A stretch of DNA of 57,012 bases from CAZSNH01 sp052388455 (GTDB lineage Bacteria; Pseudomonadota; Alphaproteobacteria; Rhizobiales; Hyphomicrobiaceae), in contig JBQTIA010000076.1 in the NCBI GenBank assembly GCA_052388455.1, positions 1-57,012 on the forward strand, written 5' to 3'. The notes beneath the pieces are model-generated. The model saw only the letters and a program-made list of their open reading frames with translations. It was not told the DNA's origin and searched no databases. The number at the start of each line of letters is the position of its first letter. Within the stretch, counting starts at the first letter, position 1. A program made the translations under genes and the position numbers. Positions 41,950 to 49,322 of the stretch are shown here, piece by piece.

Positions 41950-42608
41950 AGCCGCGCACAATCAGCGTCATGCTCGTCGATGACCACGCCGTGGTGCGCG
42001 AGGGATACCGCCGGCTTCTCGAAAAGCAGAACGGTATCGAAGTCATCGCCGAAGCCGCTGATGCGGCAAGCGCCTATCGAGCCTATAAGCAGAAAAAACC
42101 CGATGTCGTCGTTATGGACGTGTCCATGCCGGGCCGTGGCGGAATCGACGCCATCCGCCATATTCGCCAATGGGACTCGGAAGCGCGCGTGTTGATCTTC
42201 ACCATGCACTTAAGCGCGGCGTATGCGCTTCAGGCCTTCCGCGCGGGAGCGAAGGGGTACATCACCAAGAGCAGTGCGCCAGAGCTGCTCGTGAGCGCGG
42301 TGCGTGATGTGGCGTCGGGCCGTATCGCCATCTGCCCCGAGATCAGCGAGGCGCTTGCGCTGAGCCGGGTGCAGGAAGATGTCAACACCGTTGAGGCGCT
42401 GTCGCCTCGCGAATTCGAAATCCTGCGGATGCTGCTCGACGCCAAGTCAACCGAAGAAATTGCAGGGGCATTCAATCTGAGCCCCAAGACCGTCTCGAAT
42501 TACCACTATACCATCAAATCAAAGCTCGGCGTTTCGTCGGACATCGAGCTTGTGCATTACGGGCTCAGAAGCGGACTTGTCGCTCCGTTGCAGGAGCTTG
42601 AGAAATAG
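41946..42608 (+). CDS. NarL/FixJ family response regulator
   Basis: The 220-aa protein has a receiver domain (ISVMLVDDHAVVREGY with acidic pocket, phospho-acceptor Asp in VVVMDVSMPGRGG, KSS lysine region) and a LuxR-type HTH (LSPREFEILRMLLDAKSTEEIAGAFNLSP, with TVSNYHYTIKSKLGV). It starts in the kinase stop (ATGA), so the two are one unit. Targets are unknown; similarity in layout to FlhR/MxbM-type regulators suggests C1 or alcohol oxidation genes elsewhere in the genome. It is likely phosphorylated only by the overlapping kinase. Confidence 0.93.
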   Translation: MKPRTISVMLVDDHAVVREGYRRLLEKQNGIEVIAEAADAASAYRAYKQKKPDVVVMDVSMPGRGGIDAIRHIRQWDSEARVLIFTMHLSAAYALQAFRAGAKGYITKSSAPELLVSAVRDVASGRIAICPEISEALALSRVQEDVNTVEALSPREFEILRMLLDAKSTEEIAGAFNLSPKTVSNYHYTIKSKLGVSSDIELVHYGLRSGLVAPLQELEK

Positions 42609-42761
42609 TAGACCGGGCAGTCGCAAGATCTGGTGTCCATCACGATAATTCGCCGCCACTCCGATACGTCTGCGCGTAACGAAAGCGGTCATCCGGGCGC
42701 ACCACCAATCGTGGTTCCCTTTGGGCGGCTTTGGGTCAAGAGCGGCCCGATTTGCACCCCC

Positions 42762-44321
42762 TCACCTTCCCAACCCCTTCTTCTCCAGCTCCGCTAAATA
42801 CTCCCCCCACCGCTTGTCCTTCTCGCGGCCTAACAGCCGGAGGTAATCCCAGGTGAAAAGCCCCGTGTCGTGGCCGTCGGAGAAGACGAGGCGGACGGCA
42901 TAGTTGCCGATCGGGCGCAGCTCCTTGATCGAGACGTGCCGCTTTCCCCCGACGGTGACGCGCTGCTCCGGCGAATGGCCCTGCACCTCGGCCGAGGGAC
43001 TCATCACGCGCAGCATCTCGGCGGGAAGATCGTACTTCTCGCCGTCGTCATAGGCGACGTAGAGGATGTCGCTCGCCGGCGAGACCATCAGGTCTGGCGC
43101 CTTCGACGCGGTGCCCTCGGCCGCCTGCAGCTCGGCCCACACGCGGGCGGCGATCTCGCGATAGATCTGCGCGTGCTGGCTCTCCGGCGATGTCGCGGTG
43201 ATGGGCTTGCCCGCATCCGATGTGGCGCGGATATCCATGTGCAGCGGCACGGCGCCGAGGAATGGCACGGCGAGCTTCTTCGCTTCGTTCTCCGCCCCGC
43301 CGTGGCCGAAGATGTCGCTCCGCGTACCGCACGAGGGACAGAGGAAATAGCTCATGTTCTCGATGATGCCGAGCACCGGAATGCTGACGCGCTGGAACAT
43401 GGCGAGGCCCTTCCTCGCGTCGATCAGCGCCAGGTCCTGCGGCGTCGAGACGATCACCGCGCCCGAGAGCGGCGCCTGCTGCGCCATGGTGAGCTGCACG
43501 TCGCCCGTGCCGGGCGGCATGTCGATGACCAGCACGTCGAGCCCGCCGCTGACGCCCTGCCACTCGACCTCGCGCAGCATCTGGCCCAGCGCCTGCACGA
43601 TCATCGGACCGCGCCACACCACCGGCGTGCCTTCGTCGACCATGAAGCCCATCGACATGGCCTTGAGGCCCCAGGCTTCCATCGGACGCAGCTTGTTGCC
43701 GGCCGTCACCTGCGGCTTGCCGGAAAGCCCGAGCAGGCGGGGCTGCGACGGCCCGTAGATGTCGGCGTCGAGGATGCCTGTTTTCAGTCCGATCGCCTGC
43801 AGCCCGAGCGCGAGATTGACCGCCGTCGTCGACTTGCCGACGCCGCCCTTGCCCGAGGCGACGGCGATGAGATGCTTCACGCCCGGCACCGCCTGCGCCT
43901 GTCGCGCTCCGCCGGGTTGCATCTGCGGCTGAGCGGCCTTCGGCGCGGCGCCGTCTCCGGCCGCGCCCCGCTCGCGCGCCTCACGCACGCGCGGGTGCTC
44001 GGTGACGTTGCTCGGCTTCGCTGGCGGCTCGGCGCTCGGAGTTCTCGGCGGACCCATGCCGCCGCGCACGTCCGAGTTCTCCGCGGTCAGAACGACGATC
44101 GCCCCGGCAACGCCTTCGATCTCACGCACCACCTTTTCGGCGGCCTGCCGCAGCGGCTCCAAATCCTCGGCCCGGCTCGCCGGCACGGTGATCGAGAAAT
44201 AGACGCGGCTGTCCTTGATCAGGATTTCGGACACGAGACCGAGATCGACGATGTTGCGATCGAGATCGGGCCCTTTGACGCGGCGCAGCCGGTCGAGCAC
44301 CTGCGCCTTGGAGACGGACAT
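42762..44321 (-). CDS. Mrp/ApbC Fe-S carrier with C-terminal DUF971 domain (HCF101-like)
   Basis: The 519-aa protein has three parts: an N-terminal MIP18/DUF59 domain (about 1-85), a P-loop Mrp ATPase (150-400) with deviant Walker A SGKGGVGKST (156-165), MPPGTGD, and CPSC (328-331) for bridging a 4Fe-4S cluster between monomers, and a C-terminal DUF971 domain (about 412-503; ELRPIGNYAVRLVFSDGHDTG). Mrp/ApbC loads Fe-S clusters onto targets. The same DUF59-Mrp-DUF971 order is found in plant chloroplast HCF101. The start at 44321 is chosen by homology; the frame is open to 44417 but enters low-complexity sequence. Confidence 0.9.
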   Translation of the reverse strand: MSVSKAQVLDRLRRVKGPDLDRNIVDLGLVSEILIKDSRVYFSITVPASRAEDLEPLRQAAEKVVREIEGVAGAIVVLTAENSDVRGGMGPPRTPSAEPPAKPSNVTEHPRVREARERGAAGDGAAPKAAQPQMQPGGARQAQAVPGVKHLIAVASGKGGVGKSTTAVNLALGLQAIGLKTGILDADIYGPSQPRLLGLSGKPQVTAGNKLRPMEAWGLKAMSMGFMVDEGTPVVWRGPMIVQALGQMLREVEWQGVSGGLDVLVIDMPPGTGDVQLTMAQQAPLSGAVIVSTPQDLALIDARKGLAMFQRVSIPVLGIIENMSYFLCPSCGTRSDIFGHGGAENEAKKLAVPFLGAVPLHMDIRATSDAGKPITATSPESQHAQIYREIAARVWAELQAAEGTASKAPDLMVSPASDILYVAYDDGEKYDLPAEMLRVMSPSAEVQGHSPEQRVTVGGKRHVSIKELRPIGNYAVRLVFSDGHDTGLFTWDYLRLLGREKDKRWGEYLAELEKKGLGR

Positions 44322-44343
44322 GGATGGGGTGGCTCCTTGTGTG

Positions 44344-44470
44344 AGGGAGTATGGGAGTGGGGAATAGGGAGTGGGGAGTGGAGTAGGCTCAATGGCGCAT
44401 GATCTCCGACTTCCCACTCCCCACTCCCAACTCCCTATTCCCCTATCTGCCCACTCCCATACTCCCTTCC
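44344..44470. repeat. Imperfect purine/pyrimidine inverted repeat
   Basis: A G/A-rich tract on the plus strand (44344-44385) is repeated inverted as a C/T-rich tract at 44410-44470. AGGGAGTATGGGAGTGG (44344-44360) is perfectly complementary to CCACTCCCATACTCCCT (44451-44467), and GGAATAGGGAGTGGGGAGTGG-like units recur inside both arms. It lies in the divergent promoter region between the Mrp gene and the TRAP subunit gene. Confidence 0.7.
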
Positions 44471-44546
44471 GACGCTGGAAGTCACGGGGAGCCGCGGTTA
44501 TAGAGGTCGCAGGGTTGCCGTCAGACGTTCAGCAAGGATCGGGGCC

Positions 44547-45128
44547 ATGGAGCCACTGCTGGCATTGAGCCGCCGCATCGACGACGCCACGGCGCGCATC
44601 GGCCGGGCCGTCGCCTGGCTGATCGTCGCCGCCGCCGTCATCAGCGCCGGCAATGCCGTCATCCGCAAGGTGCTCGATCTCAGCTCCAACGCATGGCTGG
44701 AGGTGCAGTGGTGGCTGTTCGCCCTCTGCTTCCTGTTCGCCGCGCCCTGGACGCTGGCGTTGAACGAGCACATCCGCATCGACATCGTCTCCAACCGGCT
44801 GGCGCCGCGCACGCGCAGCATTATCGAAATCGTGGGGCACGTTTTCTTCCTGCTGCCCACGGCAGCGCTGATCGTGGTGACGTCGTGGACGTTTTTCACC
44901 ACCTCCTACGCCCAGAACGAGCAGGCGCAGAACTACGGCGGACTGCCGCAATGGCCGATCAAGGCGATCATCCCGGTGGCTTTCGCGGTGCTGTTCGTGC
45001 AGGGGCTGTCCGAGCTGATCAAGCGGATTGCGATCATGCGCGGGGAGCTGCCCGATCCCGGCATCAAGCCCGGCCATCACGGGGCTCAAGTGGATTTGAA
45101 GCCCGGGCCCTCGGATCGCGCGTCGTGA
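44547..45128 (+). CDS. TRAP transporter small permease (DctQ-like)
   Basis: The 193-aa membrane protein has four helices (about 22-44, 55-75, 96-116, 147-165) and the DctQ-family motif NAWLEVQWWLFALCFLFAAPWTL, followed by NEHIRIDIVSNRL. DctQ subunits pair with the large permease DctM and a periplasmic solute-binding protein to import organic acids. Neither partner is next to it: the gene is followed by glyQ on the opposite strand 17 bp later. Partners may be elsewhere on the chromosome. Confidence 0.88.
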   Translation: MEPLLALSRRIDDATARIGRAVAWLIVAAAVISAGNAVIRKVLDLSSNAWLEVQWWLFALCFLFAAPWTLALNEHIRIDIVSNRLAPRTRSIIEIVGHVFFLLPTAALIVVTSWTFFTTSYAQNEQAQNYGGLPQWPIKAIIPVAFAVLFVQGLSELIKRIAIMRGELPDPGIKPGHHGAQVDLKPGPSDRAS

Positions 45129-45144
45129 CGCAAGCCGCTGGCCG

Positions 45145-46095
45145 TCACGAGCCGCCCGCCGTCGTCAGCCAGGCGCCGCAGCACGCCTTGGCCAACTCGC
45201 GCACGCGCAGGATGTAGCTCTGGCGCTCCGTGACGGAGATCACCCCTCGTGCATCGAGCAGATTGAAGATGTGGGACGCCTTGATGCACTGGTCGTAGGC
45301 GGGCAGCGCCAGCAGATGCCGCGTGGGTCCGGCCGAGCCGGCAGGGTCGTCCGCCGCGTTCGAACCCTTGTCGAGCAGGGCCTTGCACTCGGCTTCCGCG
45401 TCCTTGAAGTGCTGGAGCAGCACGTCCGTGTTGGCGTGCTCGAAATTGAAGCGCGAGTATTCCTGCTCGGCCTGCAGGAACACGTCGCCGTAGCTGATCC
45501 TGCGCGCGTCCGAACGGCCGTTGAAGTTCAGGTCGAACACCCGGTCGACGCCCTGCACGTACATGGCGAGGCGCTCCAGGCCGTAGGTGATCTCGCCGGC
45601 CACGGGATTGCAGTCGAAACCGCCGACCTGCTGGAAATAAGTGAACTGCGTCACCTCCATGCCGTTGCACCACACCTCCCAGCCGAGCCCCCAGGCGCCG
45701 AGTGTCGGGCTTTCCCAGTCGTCCTCGACGAAGCGGATGTCGTTCTTCGCGGTGTCGATGCCGATGGCGTCGAGGCTTTGCAGGTAGAGGTCGAGGATGT
45801 TCTCCGGCGACGGCTTCATGATCACCTGGAACTGGTAATAATGCTGCAGCCGGTTCGGGTTCTCGCCGTAGCGCCCATCCTTGGGCCGGCGCGAGGGCTG
45901 CACGTAGCAGGCGCTCCAGGGCTTCGGCCCGAGCGCCCTCAGCGTGGTCGCCGGATGGAAAGTCCCCGCCCCCACCTCCATATCGTAGGGCTGCAGCACG
46001 ACGCAGCCGTGGGCGCCCCAGAACTGCTGCAGGGTGAGGATGAGATCCTGGAAGGATCGCTCGGGATGCAGTTCTGACTTGGCGGCGGCGGACAT
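45145..46095 (-). CDS. glyQ: Glycyl-tRNA synthetase alpha subunit
   Basis: The 316-aa protein is the class II catalytic alpha subunit of the tetrameric bacterial GlyRS (motif-containing WGAHGCVVLQPYDMEVGAG, ATTLRALGPKPW, YVQPSRRPKDGRYGENPNRL, and AGEITYGLERLAMY). It charges tRNA-Gly together with the beta subunit GlyS. The ATG at 46095 starts MSAAAKSELHPERSFQDLI, consistent with relatives. The glyS gene, normally downstream, is not present here: the next gene is a convergent TRAP subunit. Confidence 0.97.
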   Translation of the reverse strand: MSAAAKSELHPERSFQDLILTLQQFWGAHGCVVLQPYDMEVGAGTFHPATTLRALGPKPWSACYVQPSRRPKDGRYGENPNRLQHYYQFQVIMKPSPENILDLYLQSLDAIGIDTAKNDIRFVEDDWESPTLGAWGLGWEVWCNGMEVTQFTYFQQVGGFDCNPVAGEITYGLERLAMYVQGVDRVFDLNFNGRSDARRISYGDVFLQAEQEYSRFNFEHANTDVLLQHFKDAEAECKALLDKGSNAADDPAGSAGPTRHLLALPAYDQCIKASHIFNLLDARGVISVTERQSYILRVRELAKACCGAWLTTAGGS

Positions 46096-46230
46096 CGGCG
46101 TGGTGATCCTGGCTGGATACGGCTGCGGGGCGGCGGAGGTCGACGCGCGGCGCGGACGATGCACTATAGGACGTCCCGATGCCGCTTCATCCCGTAGCCG
46201 ATGACGGCCCCACCCGACAAGGAGAAGACC

Positions 46231-46608
46231 GTGGACCTGCTCATGACTGCTCTGGACTGGCTGTGGTGGGCGGTGACCGGCGCGATCGGCGTAGTGTGGA
46301 GCCTCGTCTGGTTCCTGCTCGGCGGCTGGGTGTCGACGCTGGCCCAGATCGGCGTCATCGTGCTGGTGATTTTCGGACTGAAGTACGGCTGGCGGCAGGC
46401 GCCCTTCGAGGTCTGGTCGCGGCTCGGCTCATTCGGCCGCTTCGCGTGGAGCTGGGTCCGCGCCAAGGACCCGGGCAGCGTGCCTCCGCGGGTCGAGGTC
46501 CGCGAGGTCGTGCGTACCATCCGCGTCAAGGAAGCCGGTGACGTCAACCTGTCGAGCCTGCTCAACGTGCTGGTGATGGCCGGGCTTCTGCTGGTGGCGG
46601 CGATTTAG
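46231..46608 (+). CDS. Small membrane protein of unknown function
   Basis: The 125-aa protein has two hydrophobic helices near the N-terminus (about 5-26 and 32-52), a soluble middle ending RVEVREVVRTIRVKEAGDVN, and a last hydrophobic segment LLNVLVMAGLLLVAAI. GTG 46231 is chosen because AAGGAG lies 6 nt upstream; ATG 46201 is possible. Not recognised. It is divergent from glyQ with about 135 bp between starts. Confidence 0.72.
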   Translation: MDLLMTALDWLWWAVTGAIGVVWSLVWFLLGGWVSTLAQIGVIVLVIFGLKYGWRQAPFEVWSRLGSFGRFAWSWVRAKDPGSVPPRVEVREVVRTIRVKEAGDVNLSSLLNVLVMAGLLLVAAI

Positions 46609-46704
46609 GATGGGCGACCGCAGGTTCGAGCACTGTTCAGTGCCGCGACCAAGGGCAAGACCAAACTGTCACACGCGTTTTCGTCCAATATAGCCGGACG
46701 TCGC

Positions 46705-46741
46705 TTTTGCAAAAATATCTTTTTTGTTATAATTATCGTTG
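46705..46741 (+). promoter_or_regulatory. Sigma70-like promoter giving a leaderless toxin mRNA
   Basis: TTTTGC (46705-46710) or TTGCAA (46707-46712) and a perfect TATAAT (46728-46733), 17-nt spacer in the first reading. Transcription would start near 46740, just before the toxin's ATG at 46742, so the message would have almost no leader. The region is locally AT-rich. Confidence 0.6.
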
Positions 46742-47064
46742 ATGTCCTGGCAGGTCAGCTTCCTCGACGACGACGTGCGTGAGGAGATGGACGCCCAGCC
46801 GGATGACATCCGAGCCAGCTTCCGGCGCATCGCAGAACTGATCGCAGCATTCGGATTGGAAAGGGTTCCGGGAAAATACGTCCGTCATGTCGCTGGCAAG
46901 ATCTGGGAAATGCGATTGAAGGGCCGCGACGGGATAGCAAGGGCCCTCTACGTCACCGCGTCGGCCAACGCGTGGTTGTCGTCCGTGTCATCAGAAAGAA
47001 AACGCAGGCGACCCCAAGACGCGAAATTGACCTCGCGCTGAAGCGAGCCAAGGAGGTTCGATGA
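46742..47064 (+). pseudogene. RelE/HigB-type toxin with a -1 frameshift
   Basis: The first 74 residues (SWQVSFLDDDVREEMDAQPD, GLERVPGKYVRHVAGKIWEM, LKGRDGIARALYVT) are a HigB/Gp49-like mRNA-interferase toxin. Around 46962-46966 the frame slips: one extra G would give GQRVVVVRVIRKKTQATP then EIDLALKRAKEVR and a stop at 47062-47064 that overlaps the antitoxin ATG, exactly as in intact pairs. As written the zero frame ends at 47041 with an unrelated tail. A one-base deletion, sequencing error, or -1 frameshifting would explain it. Confidence 0.75.
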
Positions 47065-47393
47065 CGAAGTTGCATGCCCAAACCAAGCACCGGCGTCGAA
47101 AGTTCATCCCCGTCGAGGAGGCCTTCGCGGAGTGGGAGCAAAGTTCTTCGTTCCGCAAGGCTTACGCGGAGCTGGATGACGAATTTGCGCTCGTGACAGC
47201 CATCATCGAGGCGAGGGTTCGCTCAGGATTGACGCAGGAACAACTGGCCGAGCGGATGGGATCAAAGCAAAGCCTCGTCGCGAGGCTGGAGCGCGGAGGC
47301 ACCAGCCCATCGACACGCACGCTTCGGCGGTTCGCGACCGCGACCGGCAACCGCCTGAAAATCACCTTCGAGCCGGTAGCAAGAAAGCGATGA
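47061..47393 (+). CDS. HigA-like HTH antitoxin
   Basis: The 110-aa protein has a Xre-type helix-turn-helix in its C-terminal half: GLTQEQLAERMGSKQSLVARLERG, then SPSTRTLRRFATATG, preceded by a helical N-terminus (about 1-55). It neutralises the HigB-type toxin and represses its promoter. AAGGAGG lies 5-6 nt before the ATG, and the ATG overlaps the expected toxin stop. Sequence appears intact although its toxin is frameshifted. Confidence 0.88.
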   Translation: MTKLHAQTKHRRRKFIPVEEAFAEWEQSSSFRKAYAELDDEFALVTAIIEARVRSGLTQEQLAERMGSKQSLVARLERGGTSPSTRTLRRFATATGNRLKITFEPVARKR

Positions 47394-47452
47394 CCGACAT
47401 TTCTTTGGTCGACCGCGAAGTGTCATGAAGCCGGGATGAACCCAACCGGCGA

Positions 47453-48913
47453 TCAATGCCCGAGCGACTTGGCGATTTCCTCGGTCATCTTCTTCGCGTC
47501 ACCCAGCACCATCACCGTGTTGGTGTTGTAGAACAGCGAATTGTCGATGCCGGCGTAGCCGCTTGCCAGTGAGCGCTTGTTGAACAGCACCGTACCGGCC
47601 TTCCACACCTGCAGCACCGGCATACCGAAGATCGGCGAGGACTTGTCGGTCTCGGCGGCGGGGTTGACGACGTCGTTGGCGCCGATGACGTAGACGGCAT
47701 CCGTCTGCGCGAACTCGGAGTTGATGTCCTCGAGCTCGAACACCTCGTCGTAAGGTACGTTGGCTTCGGCGAGCAGCACATTCATGTGGCCCGGCATACG
47801 GCCCGCCACGGGGTGGATCGCGTATTTCACATCGACGCCGGCCTTCTTGAGATTGTCGGCCATCTCGCGCAGCGCGTGCTGCGCCTGGGCCACGGCCATG
47901 CCGTAGCCCGGCACGATGATCACCTTGCCGGCGTTCTTGAGAATGTAAGCCGCATCGTCGGCCGCGCCGAGCTTGACCGGCTTCTGTTCGCCGCCTGCCG
48001 CCGGACCCGCCGTCTCACCACCGAAGCCGCCGGCGATGACCGACAGGAACGAGCGGTTCATGCCCTTGCACATGATATAGGAAAGAATCGCGCCCGAAGA
48101 GCCGACGAGCGCGCCGGTGATGATCAGCGCGATGTTTCCGAGCGTGAAGCCGATGCCGGCCGCCGCCCAGCCCGAATAGGAGTTCAGCATCGACACGACG
48201 ACCGGCATGTCGGCGCCGCCGATCGGGATGATGATGAGCACGCCGAAGATCAGCGCCGCCAGCGTGATCGCCCAGAACAACCAGGCCGAACCTCCCGACA
48301 TGCAGAAGAGATAGATCAGCCAGACGATGCCGAGGAACAGCGCGAGGTTGATGACGTGGCGGATCGGCAGGATGATCGGCTTGCCGCTCATCTTGCCGGA
48401 CAGCTTGGCGAAGGCGATGACCGAACCGGTAAAGGTGATGGCGCCGATGGCGACGCCGAGCGCCATTTCGAGCAGGCTCAGCGTCTTGATGCCGGACTCG
48501 GGATTGGCGGCGTCGTTGAGGATGCCGAAGGCGGCCGGCGCGTAGACCGCTCCGGCGGCAACGAACACGGCGGCGAGACCGACGAGGCTGTGGAACGCCG
48601 CCACCAGCTCGGGCATCTGCGTCATCGGGATCTTGCGGGCCGTCACAGCGCCGATGGCCCCGCCGATGCCGAGGCCGGCGATGATCAGCACCCACGACCA
48701 GATGCTGGGGTCCTTCAGCAGCGCCAGCGTGGTCAGCACGGCAATCGTCATGCCGATCATGCCGAAGCGGTTGCCGCCACGCGACGTTTCGGGATGCGAA
48801 AGGCCGCGCAGCGCCAGGATGAACAGCACGCCGGAGACGAGATAGAGGATCGCCGCGAGATCGGGCGTCATCCCAGGGATGAAATCGGACGGCACGAACT
48901 GAGCGAATTGCAT
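47453..48913 (-). CDS. pntB: NAD(P) transhydrogenase subunit beta
   Basis: The 486-aa subunit has an N-terminal membrane domain dII (about 20-300, eight to nine helices) and a C-terminal NADP(H)-binding dIII domain, starting near the KVIIVPGYGMAVAQAQHAL loop and with VYVIGANDVVNPAAETD. PntAB couples proton flow to hydride transfer from NADH to NADP+, supplying NADPH. ATG 48913 matches family length; the longer open frame overlaps the pntAB gene. The gene follows pntAB by 8 nt. Confidence 0.97.
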   Translation of the reverse strand: MQFAQFVPSDFIPGMTPDLAAILYLVSGVLFILALRGLSHPETSRGGNRFGMIGMTIAVLTTLALLKDPSIWSWVLIIAGLGIGGAIGAVTARKIPMTQMPELVAAFHSLVGLAAVFVAAGAVYAPAAFGILNDAANPESGIKTLSLLEMALGVAIGAITFTGSVIAFAKLSGKMSGKPIILPIRHVINLALFLGIVWLIYLFCMSGGSAWLFWAITLAALIFGVLIIIPIGGADMPVVVSMLNSYSGWAAAGIGFTLGNIALIITGALVGSSGAILSYIMCKGMNRSFLSVIAGGFGGETAGPAAGGEQKPVKLGAADDAAYILKNAGKVIIVPGYGMAVAQAQHALREMADNLKKAGVDVKYAIHPVAGRMPGHMNVLLAEANVPYDEVFELEDINSEFAQTDAVYVIGANDVVNPAAETDKSSPIFGMPVLQVWKAGTVLFNKRSLASGYAGIDNSLFYNTNTVMVLGDAKKMTEEIAKSLGH

Positions 48914-48921
48914 GCCGTTTC

Positions 48922-49311
48922 TCACTTCTTTCCGTCTTTTTTCTTGTACATCGCGAGCATGCGGCTGGTGACGAGGAAGCCGCCGAAAATATTGACGCTG
49001 GCCATGACGAGCGCCAGGAAGCCGAAAATGCGTGCCAGTGTCGAACCCGACATGATGCCTTCGACACCGACCGCCAGCAGTGCCCCGACGACGATGACCG
49101 AAGAGATCGCGTTGGTTACGCTCATCAGCGGCGTGTGCAATGCGGGCGTGACGCTCCACACCACGTAGTAGCCGACGAAGATCGCCATCACGAAAACCAT
49201 GAGACGGTAGATCGAGGGATCGACGATTCCGCCGCCGTCACCGGCCAGGGCGGAGCCCGAGGCGGCCAAGAGCGCGAAGACGAAGGACACGAGCTTGGCG
49301 GCGAGGGTCAT
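48922..49311 (-). CDS. pntAB: NAD(P) transhydrogenase subunit alpha part 2
   Basis: The 129-aa protein is the short membrane part of the alpha subunit, which is split from PntAA in alphaproteobacteria. An N-terminal hydrophobic lead is followed by three helices with YYVVWSVTPALHTPLMSVTNAISS, the conserved loop contacting dII of PntB, and IFGGFLVTSRMLAMYKKK. It lies 11 nt after pntAA and 8 nt before pntB, one operon. Confidence 0.95.
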   Translation of the reverse strand: MTLAAKLVSFVFALLAASGSALAGDGGGIVDPSIYRLMVFVMAIFVGYYVVWSVTPALHTPLMSVTNAISSVIVVGALLAVGVEGIMSGSTLARIFGFLALVMASVNIFGGFLVTSRMLAMYKKKDGKK

Positions 49312-49322
49312 GGCTCTTCCCG

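Noticed and set aside
47786..49168. A 460-codon plus-strand frame opposite pntB and pntAB
   Set aside because: Rich in Asp, His and Arg without domain; antisense shadow of highly conserved membrane subunits.
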